A stretch of 7,628 bases of DNA from Candidatus Gottesmanbacteria bacterium (GCA_016204905.1 JACQJU010000005.1:1-7628); one strand, 5' to 3'; shown: positions 1-6,530, counted from the first letter of the stretch. Made by a program: numbers and translations. Notes: generated from the sequence alone by a model not told the origin.

Positions 1-20
1 ATCTTAATATCTTAATATCT
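1..20. repeat. 8-bp tandem repeat upstream of a glycosyltransferase gene
   Basis: The unit ATCTTAAT occurs two and a half times in a row at the window edge, ending 14 bp before the first start codon. The array may continue to the left of the window. Its period is 8, unlike the 7-bp arrays elsewhere in this window. It lies where a promoter for the following gene would be, and TAATAT at 13-18 could serve as a -10 element, but I cannot assign one firmly. Confidence 0.6.
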
Positions 21-34
21 GGAATACAAATGAT

Positions 35-748
35 ATGAACACCAAGAATCCATATATATCAGTCGTTATACCTGCCTTCAACGAAGAAAAATATCTCCCC
101 CAGTGTCTGAAAGCATTACAGAATCAAACCTTTAAAGACTTTGAAATCATAGTCGTTGATAACAACTCCACCGACGAAACAGCAGAAATTGCAAAAAAAG
201 CCGACACAAAGGTAGTCGAAGAAAAACGTCAAGGAACAACATTTGCTCAAGAAAAAGGATTTTCCAGTGCAAGAGGCTCGATTATAGCTAGAACAGATGC
301 CGATACAATTGTCTCCCCCAACTGGCTCTCTCTTATAGCCAAAACATTCAGAGAAAATCCAGACGTCGTTGCCCTAACAGGATCATTTGACTCACCCTAT
401 AAGACATTCCCCAATCTACTATTCCATCTCGCTACTTTAATATTTGTCTCTTTCACTCAAATTCTGACCGGACACCCCGCTCTACACGGGCCAAATATGG
501 CTGTCAGGAAAGATGCTTGGAAAAAGGTAAAAATACATAACTACGACAGCCTTGTTCACGAAGATATTGATCTAGCTTGTCATCTTAGCAAGATCGGCAA
601 AATTCTTTTTTTACCTCATCTGAAAACCACATATTCATTACGCAGAATAAAAAAGCCAGTTTCTCTCTTTGTAGAATATCCAATTCGCTATTTCAAAACC
701 ATTTTTTTACATCATCCCGGTCTCAAACGCCATAAGATCCTCATCTAA
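35..748 (+). CDS. Family 2 glycosyltransferase (GT-A fold)
   Basis: This protein probably transfers a sugar from a nucleotide-sugar donor to a cell-surface glycan or lipid at the cytoplasmic face of the membrane; donor and acceptor cannot be told. It has 237 residues, enough for a single GT-A domain. The N-terminal strand ISVVIPAFNEEKYL (residues 8-21), the VVDNNSTDET nucleotide-binding segment (40-49), the metal-binding D-A-D in TDADT (88-90) and a late HEDIDL (175-180) carrying the likely catalytic acidic pair are all visible. A hydrophobic stretch at about 128-146 may dip into the membrane, but there is no C-terminal membrane anchor. The start is the first in-frame ATG before the conserved strand; no clear Shine-Dalgarno sequence precedes it. 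Its 3' end overlaps the convergent glycosyltransferase gene by 8 bp. Confidence 0.9.
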   Translation: MNTKNPYISVVIPAFNEEKYLPQCLKALQNQTFKDFEIIVVDNNSTDETAEIAKKADTKVVEEKRQGTTFAQEKGFSSARGSIIARTDADTIVSPNWLSLIAKTFRENPDVVALTGSFDSPYKTFPNLLFHLATLIFVSFTQILTGHPALHGPNMAVRKDAWKKVKIHNYDSLVHEDIDLACHLSKIGKILFLPHLKTTYSLRRIKKPVSLFVEYPIRYFKTIFLHHPGLKRHKILI

Positions 749-1445
749 AATCGGGAAAAATCTCCAAATGTCGTTTACCCAATATGAAATATTTGAAAAT
801 TGCTTTCGTGATCCGAAAGAAAAATTGCCATCCCTCTTTTGATCTTCTGCCAGAAGAATAAACTAGCGCATCTTTTACAAATGCTGTTTTACCAATTTTG
901 GCAATCCGTAGACTAAAATCCGTATCTTCCAGTATAAGAAGATTAGTATCAAAACCACCAATACGCTCTCCAGCTTCTCTCCAAAAAGCCATATTCTGTC
1001 CGGCAGCAAAAGGCCTTGGTAAAATAATTGACAAAAGAATCCAACCATAGTATTGAATATAATTTATAAAGTGATAATAAGGAAAACTCCCATCAGTCAC
1101 CTTAAATGGCCCATAAGAAAAAACAACTCCTGGCCTCTTTAGAGCCTCGACATGATGACTAAGCCAATCATTTGCTAAAATAGTATCCGCATCAGTAAAG
1201 AGGACTATATCCCCTATCGCATTCTTTAAACCTTGTTGACGAGCAAAACCAATTCCCTTATGCGTTACAGATATAACTTTAGCTCCCCACTCTCTAGCTA
1301 TTCTTACAGTATCATCATTGGAACCACCATCAACTACCAATACCTCAACATCCCAATCATTCTTTTCCAGAGATTGTACAGATTTAAGCGTCCGTCCTAT
1401 GTATTTTTCCTCATTGTAAACAGGAATGACTATTGATAACTTCAT
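741..1445 (-). CDS. Family 2 glycosyltransferase, last gene of the Fic-ligase operon
   Basis: A 234-residue single-domain GT-A enzyme, related in layout to the convergent neighbour at 35-748. It opens with MKLSIVIPVYNEEKYIGRTL, followed by VLVVDGGSNDDT (35-46), the metal-binding D-A-D in FTDADT (85-87) and LEDTDFSLR (172-180) with the acidic pair expected for the catalytic base. GRR at 199-201 resembles the basic element near the acceptor site. The start at 1445 is preferred over an in-frame ATG at 1484: the family begins at this strand, and the ATG follows the ligase stop codon by only 1 nt (TAA-T-ATG), so translation is probably coupled to the ligase. Hydrophobic residues 132-147 could touch the membrane. 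The sugar and acceptor are unknown. The link to a DNA ligase and a Fic protein appears positional rather than functional. Confidence 0.9.
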   Translation of the reverse strand: MKLSIVIPVYNEEKYIGRTLKSVQSLEKNDWDVEVLVVDGGSNDDTVRIAREWGAKVISVTHKGIGFARQQGLKNAIGDIVLFTDADTILANDWLSHHVEALKRPGVVFSYGPFKVTDGSFPYYHFINYIQYYGWILLSIILPRPFAAGQNMAFWREAGERIGGFDTNLLILEDTDFSLRIAKIGKTAFVKDALVYSSGRRSKEGWQFFFRITKAIFKYFILGKRHLEIFPDFR

Positions 1446-1446
1446 A

Positions 1447-3291
1447 TTAATGCCCGTGAGTATTCTGAAGCTTGAACATATCACTCACTTCAGAAACGGT
1501 TGTTGCATCTTCTGGATTTTTATCATCGCGGAAACGTTCTAGTCTCGGAAAACGTAGCGCAAACCCAGGCGTTTTTACCTCTTGGGCTGATCCTGACTTA
1601 GAAGGACCCATGACTCTACCTGCGGTATGTATTTGACTTCTGGTTATCTCATCAGCGGCTACCTCCACTACCAATTTGGGCCTAAGCCAGACATCTGCTT
1701 CCAATAGTTTTTCTACCTCATATTCTTTCGGTTTGTGGGCTATCTCCAATTTATCTACCCTCTTTTTTAATTCTCGAAATTGCTCATCAGTCAGTCCCGT
1801 TCCAATCTTGGAGATAGTCAAAAATTTTTCCTTCTTTTTATCATAAACACCCGTCAAAAATTGCCCCACCCCAAATATAGTTCTCTTCCCCTCACCTTTT
1901 GTATAACCCATCACCAAAACATCAAATGTATCCGCCAATTTTTTACTCATCGCCCTTTTAAACTTTATCCAATTCCAACCTCTTACACCTGCCTGATAAA
2001 CTCCCTCTAACCTCTTAGCAATTATCCCCTCAAATCCCTGCTGTATGGATTGCCCAAAAAGTTTATCAATAACTTTTTCATTATCCACAATCGTTTCTTG
2101 AGCATAATAAATTACTTTCCCTGGTTTTATAATCTTTTTCAAATTAGCCTTACGCTCCTTATAGGGCTCATGTATATAATTTTTCCCTTCAATATAAAGT
2201 AGCTCATATGTAAATAATCTCACCGGTATTTCGGCTGCTTTTTCTTCTATGTTATATTTTCTTCTTCGCTGCATCGTTTGCTGAAATGCTACCCCCACCC
2301 CACTTTTGGGATTATAAGCCACCACCTCACCTTCAAATATCACCTCGCGAGCATCTATCTGTTTTTTTACTGCCTCAATAATATCCGGAAACATAGCAGT
2401 CAAGTCTTCCAAGTTTCTCGAAAATAGTTTTACAAATATTTCATCTTCATTTTTGACTTTTCCTGCCTGCCGGCGAGGCAGGGACTTTTGACTCTTGACT
2501 TTTCGATAGTGGACCTGAAGTCTTAAACCATCGTACTTAAATTCTATAGCCGAGCGTCCAATTTTTTCCAAAATATCTTTACCAGAGGAAAGCCTATTTG
2601 CTCTCGCCATAAGTATCGGAGTTCCTACCTTTGGGTTGACATTTTTGAGCCCCTCAATACCCTTTTGTTTGAGAGTTTGACTTATATCTGCCAAATCCGG
2701 ACGTACATTATATGCCTTTTCGATAACAGGCCTATACTCTTTTGAGTGATTAAGCATCCAAGACAATCCATCAAGCATCGTCATGTCAGAAAAACCAAGC
2801 CGCAGTTTAGCGAGTGTTATACGTACAATATATCGAGAAGACAACGGATCTGCTTCTTTTAGAAGATCTGCTAATAAATTAATCTTCATCTCTTGTGATC
2901 CTGCTCCACCCGCCCTAGCCACTTTATATAAAACATCATAAACACTATTTATTGTTAATCCATTTTTTATTACTTTTCTTCTTTGCTTATTTGAAGCTTT
3001 CATTTTTTCTACTACCTTCCCCAAATCCCCTTCTTTTTTAAATTCCACCATTACTTTCTCTGGATCGATATCCAAACCTTTTGCTATTGCTCTTATCATC
3101 ATCTTGTCAGCCACGCCAAACTCTACCGCCTCATAAAGTGGCACTACCCTTCCCTGCAATAGATAACACATCTTACCTATATCATTGGGTGTTGATTTGC
3201 CAAAAAGTTCGGCAAGTATCTCGACCATCGAATTACGCAGTGTAGTTTTTTCTAGTCTCTCTAGATAGAGAGATAATGCAGCAAAATTCAT
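1447..3291 (-). CDS. lig: ATP-dependent DNA ligase, archaeal/eukaryotic three-domain type
   Basis: This enzyme seals nicks in duplex DNA using ATP through a lysyl-AMP intermediate. It has 614 residues: an N-terminal DNA-binding domain (about 1-215), the nucleotidyltransferase core (about 225-448) and an OB-fold domain (about 450-600). Motif I is FKYDGLR with nucleophile Lys252; FSRNLEDL (290-297), FEGEVVAY (319-326), EGIIAKR (421-427), WIKFKR (441-446) and the late FPRLERFRDDK (581-591) are all present, so it should be active. The start at 3291 gives an ATGA overlap with the upstream membrane-protein gene; an ATG at 3366 in the same frame would run deep into that gene and adds a hydrophobic, non-ligase sequence. 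Residues 266-279 are a 14-residue insert encoded by a palindrome and 7-bp repeats, placed in a loop between motif I and FSRN. Bacteria normally rely on an NAD-dependent ligase, so this is probably an additional repair ligase, possibly acquired from archaea. Confidence 0.95.
   Translation of the reverse strand: MNFAALSLYLERLEKTTLRNSMVEILAELFGKSTPNDIGKMCYLLQGRVVPLYEAVEFGVADKMMIRAIAKGLDIDPEKVMVEFKKEGDLGKVVEKMKASNKQRRKVIKNGLTINSVYDVLYKVARAGGAGSQEMKINLLADLLKEADPLSSRYIVRITLAKLRLGFSDMTMLDGLSWMLNHSKEYRPVIEKAYNVRPDLADISQTLKQKGIEGLKNVNPKVGTPILMARANRLSSGKDILEKIGRSAIEFKYDGLRLQVHYRKVKSQKSLPRRQAGKVKNEDEIFVKLFSRNLEDLTAMFPDIIEAVKKQIDAREVIFEGEVVAYNPKSGVGVAFQQTMQRRRKYNIEEKAAEIPVRLFTYELLYIEGKNYIHEPYKERKANLKKIIKPGKVIYYAQETIVDNEKVIDKLFGQSIQQGFEGIIAKRLEGVYQAGVRGWNWIKFKRAMSKKLADTFDVLVMGYTKGEGKRTIFGVGQFLTGVYDKKKEKFLTISKIGTGLTDEQFRELKKRVDKLEIAHKPKEYEVEKLLEADVWLRPKLVVEVAADEITRSQIHTAGRVMGPSKSGSAQEVKTPGFALRFPRLERFRDDKNPEDATTVSEVSDMFKLQNTHGH
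2448..2504. repeat. Palindrome flanked by GACTTTT heptads, inserted in the ligase gene
   Basis: A 21-bp imperfect palindrome (2462-2482; arms CCTGCCT and AGGCAGG around a 7-nt GCCGGCG centre) is preceded by GACTTTT (2455-2461), with a degenerate copy before that, and followed directly by GACTTTT, GACTCTT and GACTTTT (2483-2503). The 10-bp sequence TTGACTTTTC occurs at 2453-2462 and again at 2495-2504, exactly 42 bp apart. Deleting one interval leaves RKVKNEDE in frame. On the coding strand the palindrome reads SLPRRQAG. A near-identical element lies in nnrD at 7538-7593. Confidence 0.9.
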
Positions 3292-3476
3292 TTTTTGAAT
3301 ATTAAGAGGAAGTAGCCAAAGATCAAAATAGATAGAAAGAAACACCCCAAAAAGATAGTCAACCACCCAGATTCATTTTTGAGTATCTTATGCACTCCCT
3401 CTGCAATTAGAGTCAGTGCAAAAAGACTGGGCAGTACAAGTGCTATATAGATAAATTCCGGGCTCTGCACAAACAT
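3288..3476 (-). CDS. Small two-helix membrane protein of unknown function
   Basis: A 62-residue protein with two predicted membrane helices (about residues 8-28 and 39-59) joined by a short polar loop, KILKNESGW, and ending in two lysines. I do not recognise the family. It is likely a real gene: its ATG lies 2 nt after the Fic stop codon, and its TGA overlaps the ligase start codon as ATGA, so it is the coupling step between those genes. No Shine-Dalgarno sequence is evident. A short integral membrane protein here could interact with the Fic protein or simply be a hitchhiker; the sequence does not decide. Confidence 0.75.
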   Translation of the reverse strand: MFVQSPEFIYIALVLPSLFALTLIAEGVHKILKNESGWLTIFLGCFFLSILIFGYFLLIFKK

Positions 3477-3478
3477 AA

Positions 3479-4522
3479 TTAAGCCCGCAGTATATACCGG
3501 GCAGCTTTGGTTTTCCCCTCTTTTTTTATTATACCTTTTTTCATCAGGTCATGTAGATCCCGCAGTACCGTATCCTCTGAAATCTTCGGAAAAAGATCCT
3601 GAAATACTGAATTTTGGATATACCCCATCTTCTGTATATACTCTATCACCTGTATCTGCCTATCATTCAAAAATACCTGTTTCCCCCCCAATTTTTCTTT
3701 TAGATGTATATCAATTGATAGCTTTTGTATTTTCTCTTTTATTCTTGAAAGTTCTATAGCTAGTCCTTCAGTAAAATAGGCCAACCAGTCTGTCAGATCT
3801 CCACTCTCTGCTGATTTCAACGCATCATAATATCTTTCTGCATCTCTATCGTAATATTCTTCCAAATAAAAAAACTTTTTGATATCATAATTATCCAAAA
3901 AAAGTGATAATGTGGCTATAGATCGTGCTACTCTACCATTCCCATCTACAAAAGGATGTATCCTTACTACTTCATGATGTATTATTCCTGCTTTCAAAAC
4001 TGGATGAATATCATCTTTACCAAGACTTGATAACCAGGATACAAAATCTTCTATCTGATAAGGCACTTCAACCGCCGGAGGAGGCCGGAAAGTAATTTCT
4101 CCGGTTATAGAATTTTTTACCACTACCTGCGTATTTCTATATTTTCCCGTCTTTTGCGGATCCAAAATATTGTCAGTTGTCAACAAATGAATTTTTTTTA
4201 TCACCTCCTCGGTGATCTTTTTATCACTTTCTTCTATTGATTCCAAAAATTTCAACACATTTCTATAATTTAAAATTTCCTGTATATCTCTTGCTCTCCC
4301 CACCACATCTTCTCCTTTGATCACCTTCTCAGCCTCAGTTCTATTGAGCTCATTACCCTCTATATGAGTACCATGATGTACCGTCCTCACTATCGCCTCT
4401 TCCCGGAATTTCTTCTCCCATGCTGGTACAAGAGGAGCATTAGTTATAATTTCTCTCCCCGCCTCTATAACACCGATATTTTTGAGTATTTTGTTATTAA
4501 TTGTATATTTAGGGATGTACAT
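3479..4522 (-). CDS. Fic-domain protein (AMP-transferase) with C-terminal winged helix
   Basis: Fic proteins usually transfer AMP from ATP to a hydroxyl side chain of a target protein. This one has 347 residues. The catalytic loop HPFVDGNGRVAR (189-200) is complete, with His189 as the expected base, the acidic metal ligand Asp193 and the phosphate-binding GNGR. An N-terminal helix carries HGTHIEGN (50-57), matching the autoinhibitory segment whose Glu (here Glu55) blocks ATP, so this is a class II, self-inhibited form. The usual Ser/Thr four residues before that Glu is replaced by Gly51. Residues about 284-347 look like a winged-helix domain, fitting a DNA-binding or regulatory role. The target is unknown. 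It is the first gene of the minus-strand operon. The ATG at 4522 is followed at once by the family's usual YIPKYTINNKIL opening. Confidence 0.93.
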   Translation of the reverse strand: MYIPKYTINNKILKNIGVIEAGREIITNAPLVPAWEKKFREEAIVRTVHHGTHIEGNELNRTEAEKVIKGEDVVGRARDIQEILNYRNVLKFLESIEESDKKITEEVIKKIHLLTTDNILDPQKTGKYRNTQVVVKNSITGEITFRPPPAVEVPYQIEDFVSWLSSLGKDDIHPVLKAGIIHHEVVRIHPFVDGNGRVARSIATLSLFLDNYDIKKFFYLEEYYDRDAERYYDALKSAESGDLTDWLAYFTEGLAIELSRIKEKIQKLSIDIHLKEKLGGKQVFLNDRQIQVIEYIQKMGYIQNSVFQDLFPKISEDTVLRDLHDLMKKGIIKKEGKTKAARYILRA

Positions 4523-4526
4523 AAGT

Positions 4527-4589
4527 TAATTTCTAATTTTTAATTACTAATTTCTAATCAATGTTTAAAAATTGTAAATTAAAAATTTA
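4527..4589. repeat. Two AT-rich heptad arrays in the divergent intergenic region
   Basis: Five consecutive 7-mers at 4527-4561 follow the pattern TAATTTC, TAATTTT, TAATTAC, TAATTTC, TAATCAA. After a 7-nt gap, three more at 4569-4589 read AAATTGT, AAATTAA, AAATTTA, roughly the opposite orientation. Together they fill most of the 86 bp between the divergent fic and DUF5654-like genes and overlap the region where both promoters must lie. No G+C-rich palindrome is present here, unlike in the ligase and nnrD copies. Confidence 0.7.
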
Positions 4590-4599
4590 ATGTTATTAT
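4572..4599 (+). promoter_or_regulatory. Putative promoter for the DUF5654-like/EamA pair
   Basis: TTGTAA (4572-4577) is followed after 16 bp by TATTAT (4594-4599), preceded by TG one base away (4591-4592), an extended -10. Transcription would begin around 4606, leaving only about 3 nt before the ATG at 4609, so the message would be almost leaderless, in line with the absence of a Shine-Dalgarno sequence. An archaeal reading, with an A/T-rich TATA-like box about 28 nt upstream, is possible because the region is so AT-rich. Confidence 0.5.
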
Positions 4600-4608
4600 T
4601 ATCTCACT

Positions 4609-4875
4609 ATGGAAGGGCAAAATTCAAAGGACAAACGTAAATTACACAGAGAAGTACTCAAACAAATGATCACCCTGGCCACCTCAGGCTTTGGTCTCGT
4701 CGCTGCTCTTGCTTGGAACAATGTCATCCAGGAACTAGTCAACAATTATATTAAAAAATATGTCTCAGTCGGTAGTGGTATTATTTCCCTCATCATCTAT
4801 GCCATTATCATCACCATCCTCGCCGTATCCATCACCTACCAACTGACCAAATTGAAAGATAAAATAGACAACTGA
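4609..4875 (+). CDS. DUF5654-like small membrane protein
   Basis: An 88-residue protein with a charged N-terminus (1-18), a conserved-looking segment MITLATSGFGLVAALAWN (20-37) that can form a first membrane helix, an amphipathic middle (VIQELVNNYIKKYVSVG), and a second strong helix at about 57-77 followed by a basic/acidic tail. The ATSGFGLVAALAWN stretch is what I recall for the DUF5654 family, found in archaea and candidate-phylum bacteria; no function is established to my knowledge. The TGA stop shares one base with the ATG of the EamA gene (TGATG), so the two are translated together, and the protein could act with the transporter. No Shine-Dalgarno sequence precedes the start. Confidence 0.8.
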   Translation: MEGQNSKDKRKLHREVLKQMITLATSGFGLVAALAWNNVIQELVNNYIKKYVSVGSGIISLIIYAIIITILAVSITYQLTKLKDKIDN

Positions 4876-5720
4876 TGCTCATCGCCTACTTTATTGCCAT
4901 CATAGCAGGTATCTTATCTGGTATTACAGAAAGTCTCAATAAAAATATCACCGAAGAGAAATATTCCGCCTTCTCATATTCTTTCCTCCAAATAGCTCTC
5001 AACTTAGTTCTCATAACCATCCCCTTCATCCTATTTAGCTCCCTCCCTCCAATAGGGATAGTCTATCTGTATATTCTTATAGCAGAATTGTTCGTCTTGA
5101 TCGGTAACGCTTCACTTATCAAAGCCTATAAAACCGAAGACCTCTCCAATGTAATAATCTTATTTCAAATTAGTCTAATATTACCCTTTGTTTTGGGCGT
5201 CACACTTCTTCAAGAGAAAATAACTTCTCTCAACATTATTGGGATTCTACTCATAATTTCTGGAATCATTATCATTTTTTATCGAGGAAAAAAACTCAAA
5301 CCCACTACCGGCTTCTTCCTTGCATTGTTGAGTGGAACTTGTTTTGGTTTTGGTACCTATTTCATCAAATTGGCTTCCAGCTATACCAATCCACTAGCAC
5401 TTATTTTTATTGCCGAAGTAATTCTTACTGTACTTCTACTTTTAATTCCCCAAACATATAAAGATATAAAAACTATTTTCAGAAAATACAGCAAAAAAAT
5501 AATAATCTCTAGATTTACCGCACTTGGGACTTTTTATCTTTTGATGTGGGCATTCCAAAGAAGCAAATTATCTATCTCCAATACCAATTTTAATACCGCC
5601 TTTATATTATCTTCAGTATTTCTTGGGGTATTTTTTTTGGGAGAAAAGACTGATATCAGGAAAAAACTCACCGGCTCAGCTCTTTGTACTCTGGGTATTA
5701 TTCTCCTGAATTTTTTCTAA
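4875..5720 (+). CDS. EamA/DMT-superfamily transporter
   Basis: A 281-residue integral membrane protein with about ten hydrophobic segments arranged as two EamA repeats (about 1-137 and 145-281). Each half ends with the family's typical element before the last helix: LLQEKIT (111-117) and FFLGEKTD (253-260). Members of the drug/metabolite transporter superfamily move small metabolites such as amino acids or nucleotide-linked sugars across the cytoplasmic membrane; the substrate cannot be inferred here. Length is close to the family norm, so the gene is intact. Its stop codon overlaps by 4 bp the stop of a convergent nnrD remnant. A diverged copy of its last 16 or so codons lies at 6531-6591. 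Confidence 0.9.
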   Translation: MLIAYFIAIIAGILSGITESLNKNITEEKYSAFSYSFLQIALNLVLITIPFILFSSLPPIGIVYLYILIAELFVLIGNASLIKAYKTEDLSNVIILFQISLILPFVLGVTLLQEKITSLNIIGILLIISGIIIIFYRGKKLKPTTGFFLALLSGTCFGFGTYFIKLASSYTNPLALIFIAEVILTVLLLLIPQTYKDIKTIFRKYSKKIIISRFTALGTFYLLMWAFQRSKLSISNTNFNTAFILSSVFLGVFFLGEKTDIRKKLTGSALCTLGIILLNFF

Positions 5721-5803
5721 AGAAGTAACTGCTTCATCATCTGAGGGATTTGGTCGGTAATATAAAAAGCATTGTACCAATAACCATCTTCTGAATAGAA
5801 GCT
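5717..5803 (-). pseudogene. Remnant of an nnrD 3' end (last 28 codons)
   Basis: Read on the minus strand, this stretch encodes YSEDGYWYNAFYITDQIPQM and a few more residues before a TAG stop. It aligns without a gap to the C-terminus of the intact nnrD at 6918 (YTKNGYWYNASDLTDQIPQT): GYWYNA and TDQIPQ are shared. At the DNA level 19 bp (5769-5787 and 6973-6991) are identical. There is no start codon or upstream nnrD sequence; homology stops where the toxin gene's stop codon begins. The fragment converges on EamA with a 4-bp stop overlap, which suggests that EamA and nnrD were once direct convergent neighbours. It is presumably non-functional. Confidence 0.85.
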
Positions 5804-6243
5804 TATTTGAAAGGGTTTATAGCTTGAATCTCTTTAATTTGGGAGAAATCTTTCGTATTCACTGTCAAAATACGGTTTATTCCATTATCTAGCATTGTAG
5901 CCGCAAGATAATAATCAAATATATCCCCTCCTGACTTTATTGAAGGGAGAATTGTGTGAAATGTCTTTACGGTGTAAGGGAATGGAGCCATCACGCGAAA
6001 GTGAAATTCTGTGATGAGAGTATCAACCTTTGGGGTAATCTCTGGGACTGTTATTTTATATCGCTGCACTAATATACGTTCAACTTCTATAATATTTTGT
6101 TGACCGCAATACGGCTGTATTTTCTCGGAAATTATTTCAGCAAAAAGCGCTCTTGCTTGCTCATAAAAAGGTGATGATTTATCTAGGAAATAAATAAATA
6201 GATTTGAATCAAATACCCATTTTCCGTTTAAGGTAATCCTCAT
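5803..6243 (-). CDS. vapC: PIN-domain ribonuclease toxin (VapC-like)
   Basis: A 146-residue PIN-domain protein, expected to cleave RNA with Mg2+ or Mn2+ and to be held inactive by the antitoxin encoded just upstream. The acidic residues of the fold are visible: Asp12 in VFDSNLFIYFLD, Glu53 in NIIEVERI, Asp110 in GGDIFDYYLAATM and Asp132 in VNTKDF. The start at 6243 is chosen because AAGG lies 6 nt upstream and because PIN proteins begin shortly before the first Asp; an ATG at 6285 in the same frame would add a basic stretch that is an out-of-frame reading of the antitoxin gene. It overlaps the antitoxin by 35 bp. The stop codon falls right at the edge of the nnrD remnant, marking one end of the cassette. 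Confidence 0.88.
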   Translation of the reverse strand: MRITLNGKWVFDSNLFIYFLDKSSPFYEQARALFAEIISEKIQPYCGQQNIIEVERILVQRYKITVPEITPKVDTLITEFHFRVMAPFPYTVKTFHTILPSIKSGGDIFDYYLAATMLDNGINRILTVNTKDFSQIKEIQAINPFK

Positions 6244-6481
6244 ACATATCCTTGCGTCTGAACGTTTCTCCTTTTTTAACCCCAAGTTGAAATATGCCAG
6301 CCAAGCTCATTGGGTCTTTCTGTTTTAATACTCTTGTTTTTTTAAGTGGCTTGTCCACTCTTGCCTCTAATCCTTCTCTCATAAGTTTACTTACGGTTAC
6401 TCGTTCCTGGAGTGCCCTGAGTTTTGCCCTCTCCAACAGATGAATAGGCATAGTCACAGTAGTTTTCACTATATCCGCCAT
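6209..6481 (-). CDS. vapB: Ribbon-helix-helix antitoxin (VapB-like)
   Basis: A 90-residue protein whose N-terminal 45 residues fit a ribbon-helix-helix DNA-binding fold: a short strand VKTTVTM (5-11), helix IHLLERAKLRALQER (13-27) and helix VSKLMREGLEARV (30-42). The rest is a charged linker and a C-terminal YEDYLKRK segment (81-88) likely to occupy the PIN active-site groove. It should neutralise the toxin and repress its own operon as a dimer. The gene comes first in the operon and overlaps the toxin gene by 35 bp. The start at 6481 lies 9 nt after a promoter -10 element, leaving no room for a Shine-Dalgarno sequence, so the message is probably leaderless at this gene. Confidence 0.85.
   Translation of the reverse strand: MADIVKTTVTMPIHLLERAKLRALQERVTVSKLMREGLEARVDKPLKKTRVLKQKDPMSLAGIFQLGVKKGETFRRKDMYEDYLKRKMGI
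6250..6253 (-). promoter_or_regulatory. Ribosome binding site AAGG for the toxin gene
   Basis: On the minus strand AAGG lies 6 nt before the ATG at 6243, inside the antitoxin coding sequence. It is one of the few recognisable Shine-Dalgarno sequences in the window and decides the toxin start. Confidence 0.6.
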
Positions 6482-6487
6482 AATATA

Positions 6488-6509
6488 ACCATACTACCAT
6501 AAAACCATA
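6488..6509 (-). promoter_or_regulatory. Operator candidate: three TATGGT repeats at 8-bp spacing
   Basis: On the minus strand TATGGT occurs three times, at 6509-6504, 6501-6496 and 6493-6488, exactly 8 bp apart. The array covers the -10 element and most of the spacer of the toxin-antitoxin promoter. Ribbon-helix-helix repressors typically bind arrays of short repeats of this size, so autoregulation by the VapB-like protein is a natural reading; binding itself is inferred. Confidence 0.65.
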
Positions 6510-6519
6510 AATATGTCAA
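6491..6519 (-). promoter_or_regulatory. Promoter of the toxin-antitoxin operon
   Basis: On the minus strand a perfect TTGACA (6519-6514) and TAGTAT (6496-6491) are separated by 17 bp; TG one base before the -10 makes it an extended -10. Transcription should start near 6484, 2-3 nt before the antitoxin ATG. This is the best bacterial promoter in the window and supports a bacterial host or origin for the cassette. Confidence 0.75.
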
Positions 6520-6530
6520 AACCTATCCTC

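Noticed and set aside
1233..1436. Plus-strand open frame of 67 codons
   Set aside because: It lies entirely antisense to the conserved N-terminal half of the glycosyltransferase gene and has no domain or start signal of its own.
1780..2010. Plus-strand open frame of 76 codons
   Set aside because: It is antisense to ligase motifs IV and V and shows no protein-like features.
2462..2482. Palindrome as a rho-independent terminator
   Set aside because: It lies within the open ligase frame, as its twin lies within nnrD, with the coding sequence continuing on both sides; the T-rich flank is part of the heptad repeat.
3292..3366. Extended ligase start at 3366
   Set aside because: The extra 25 residues overlap the 62-residue membrane gene out of frame and do not resemble a ligase N-terminus; the ATGA start at 3291 fits better.
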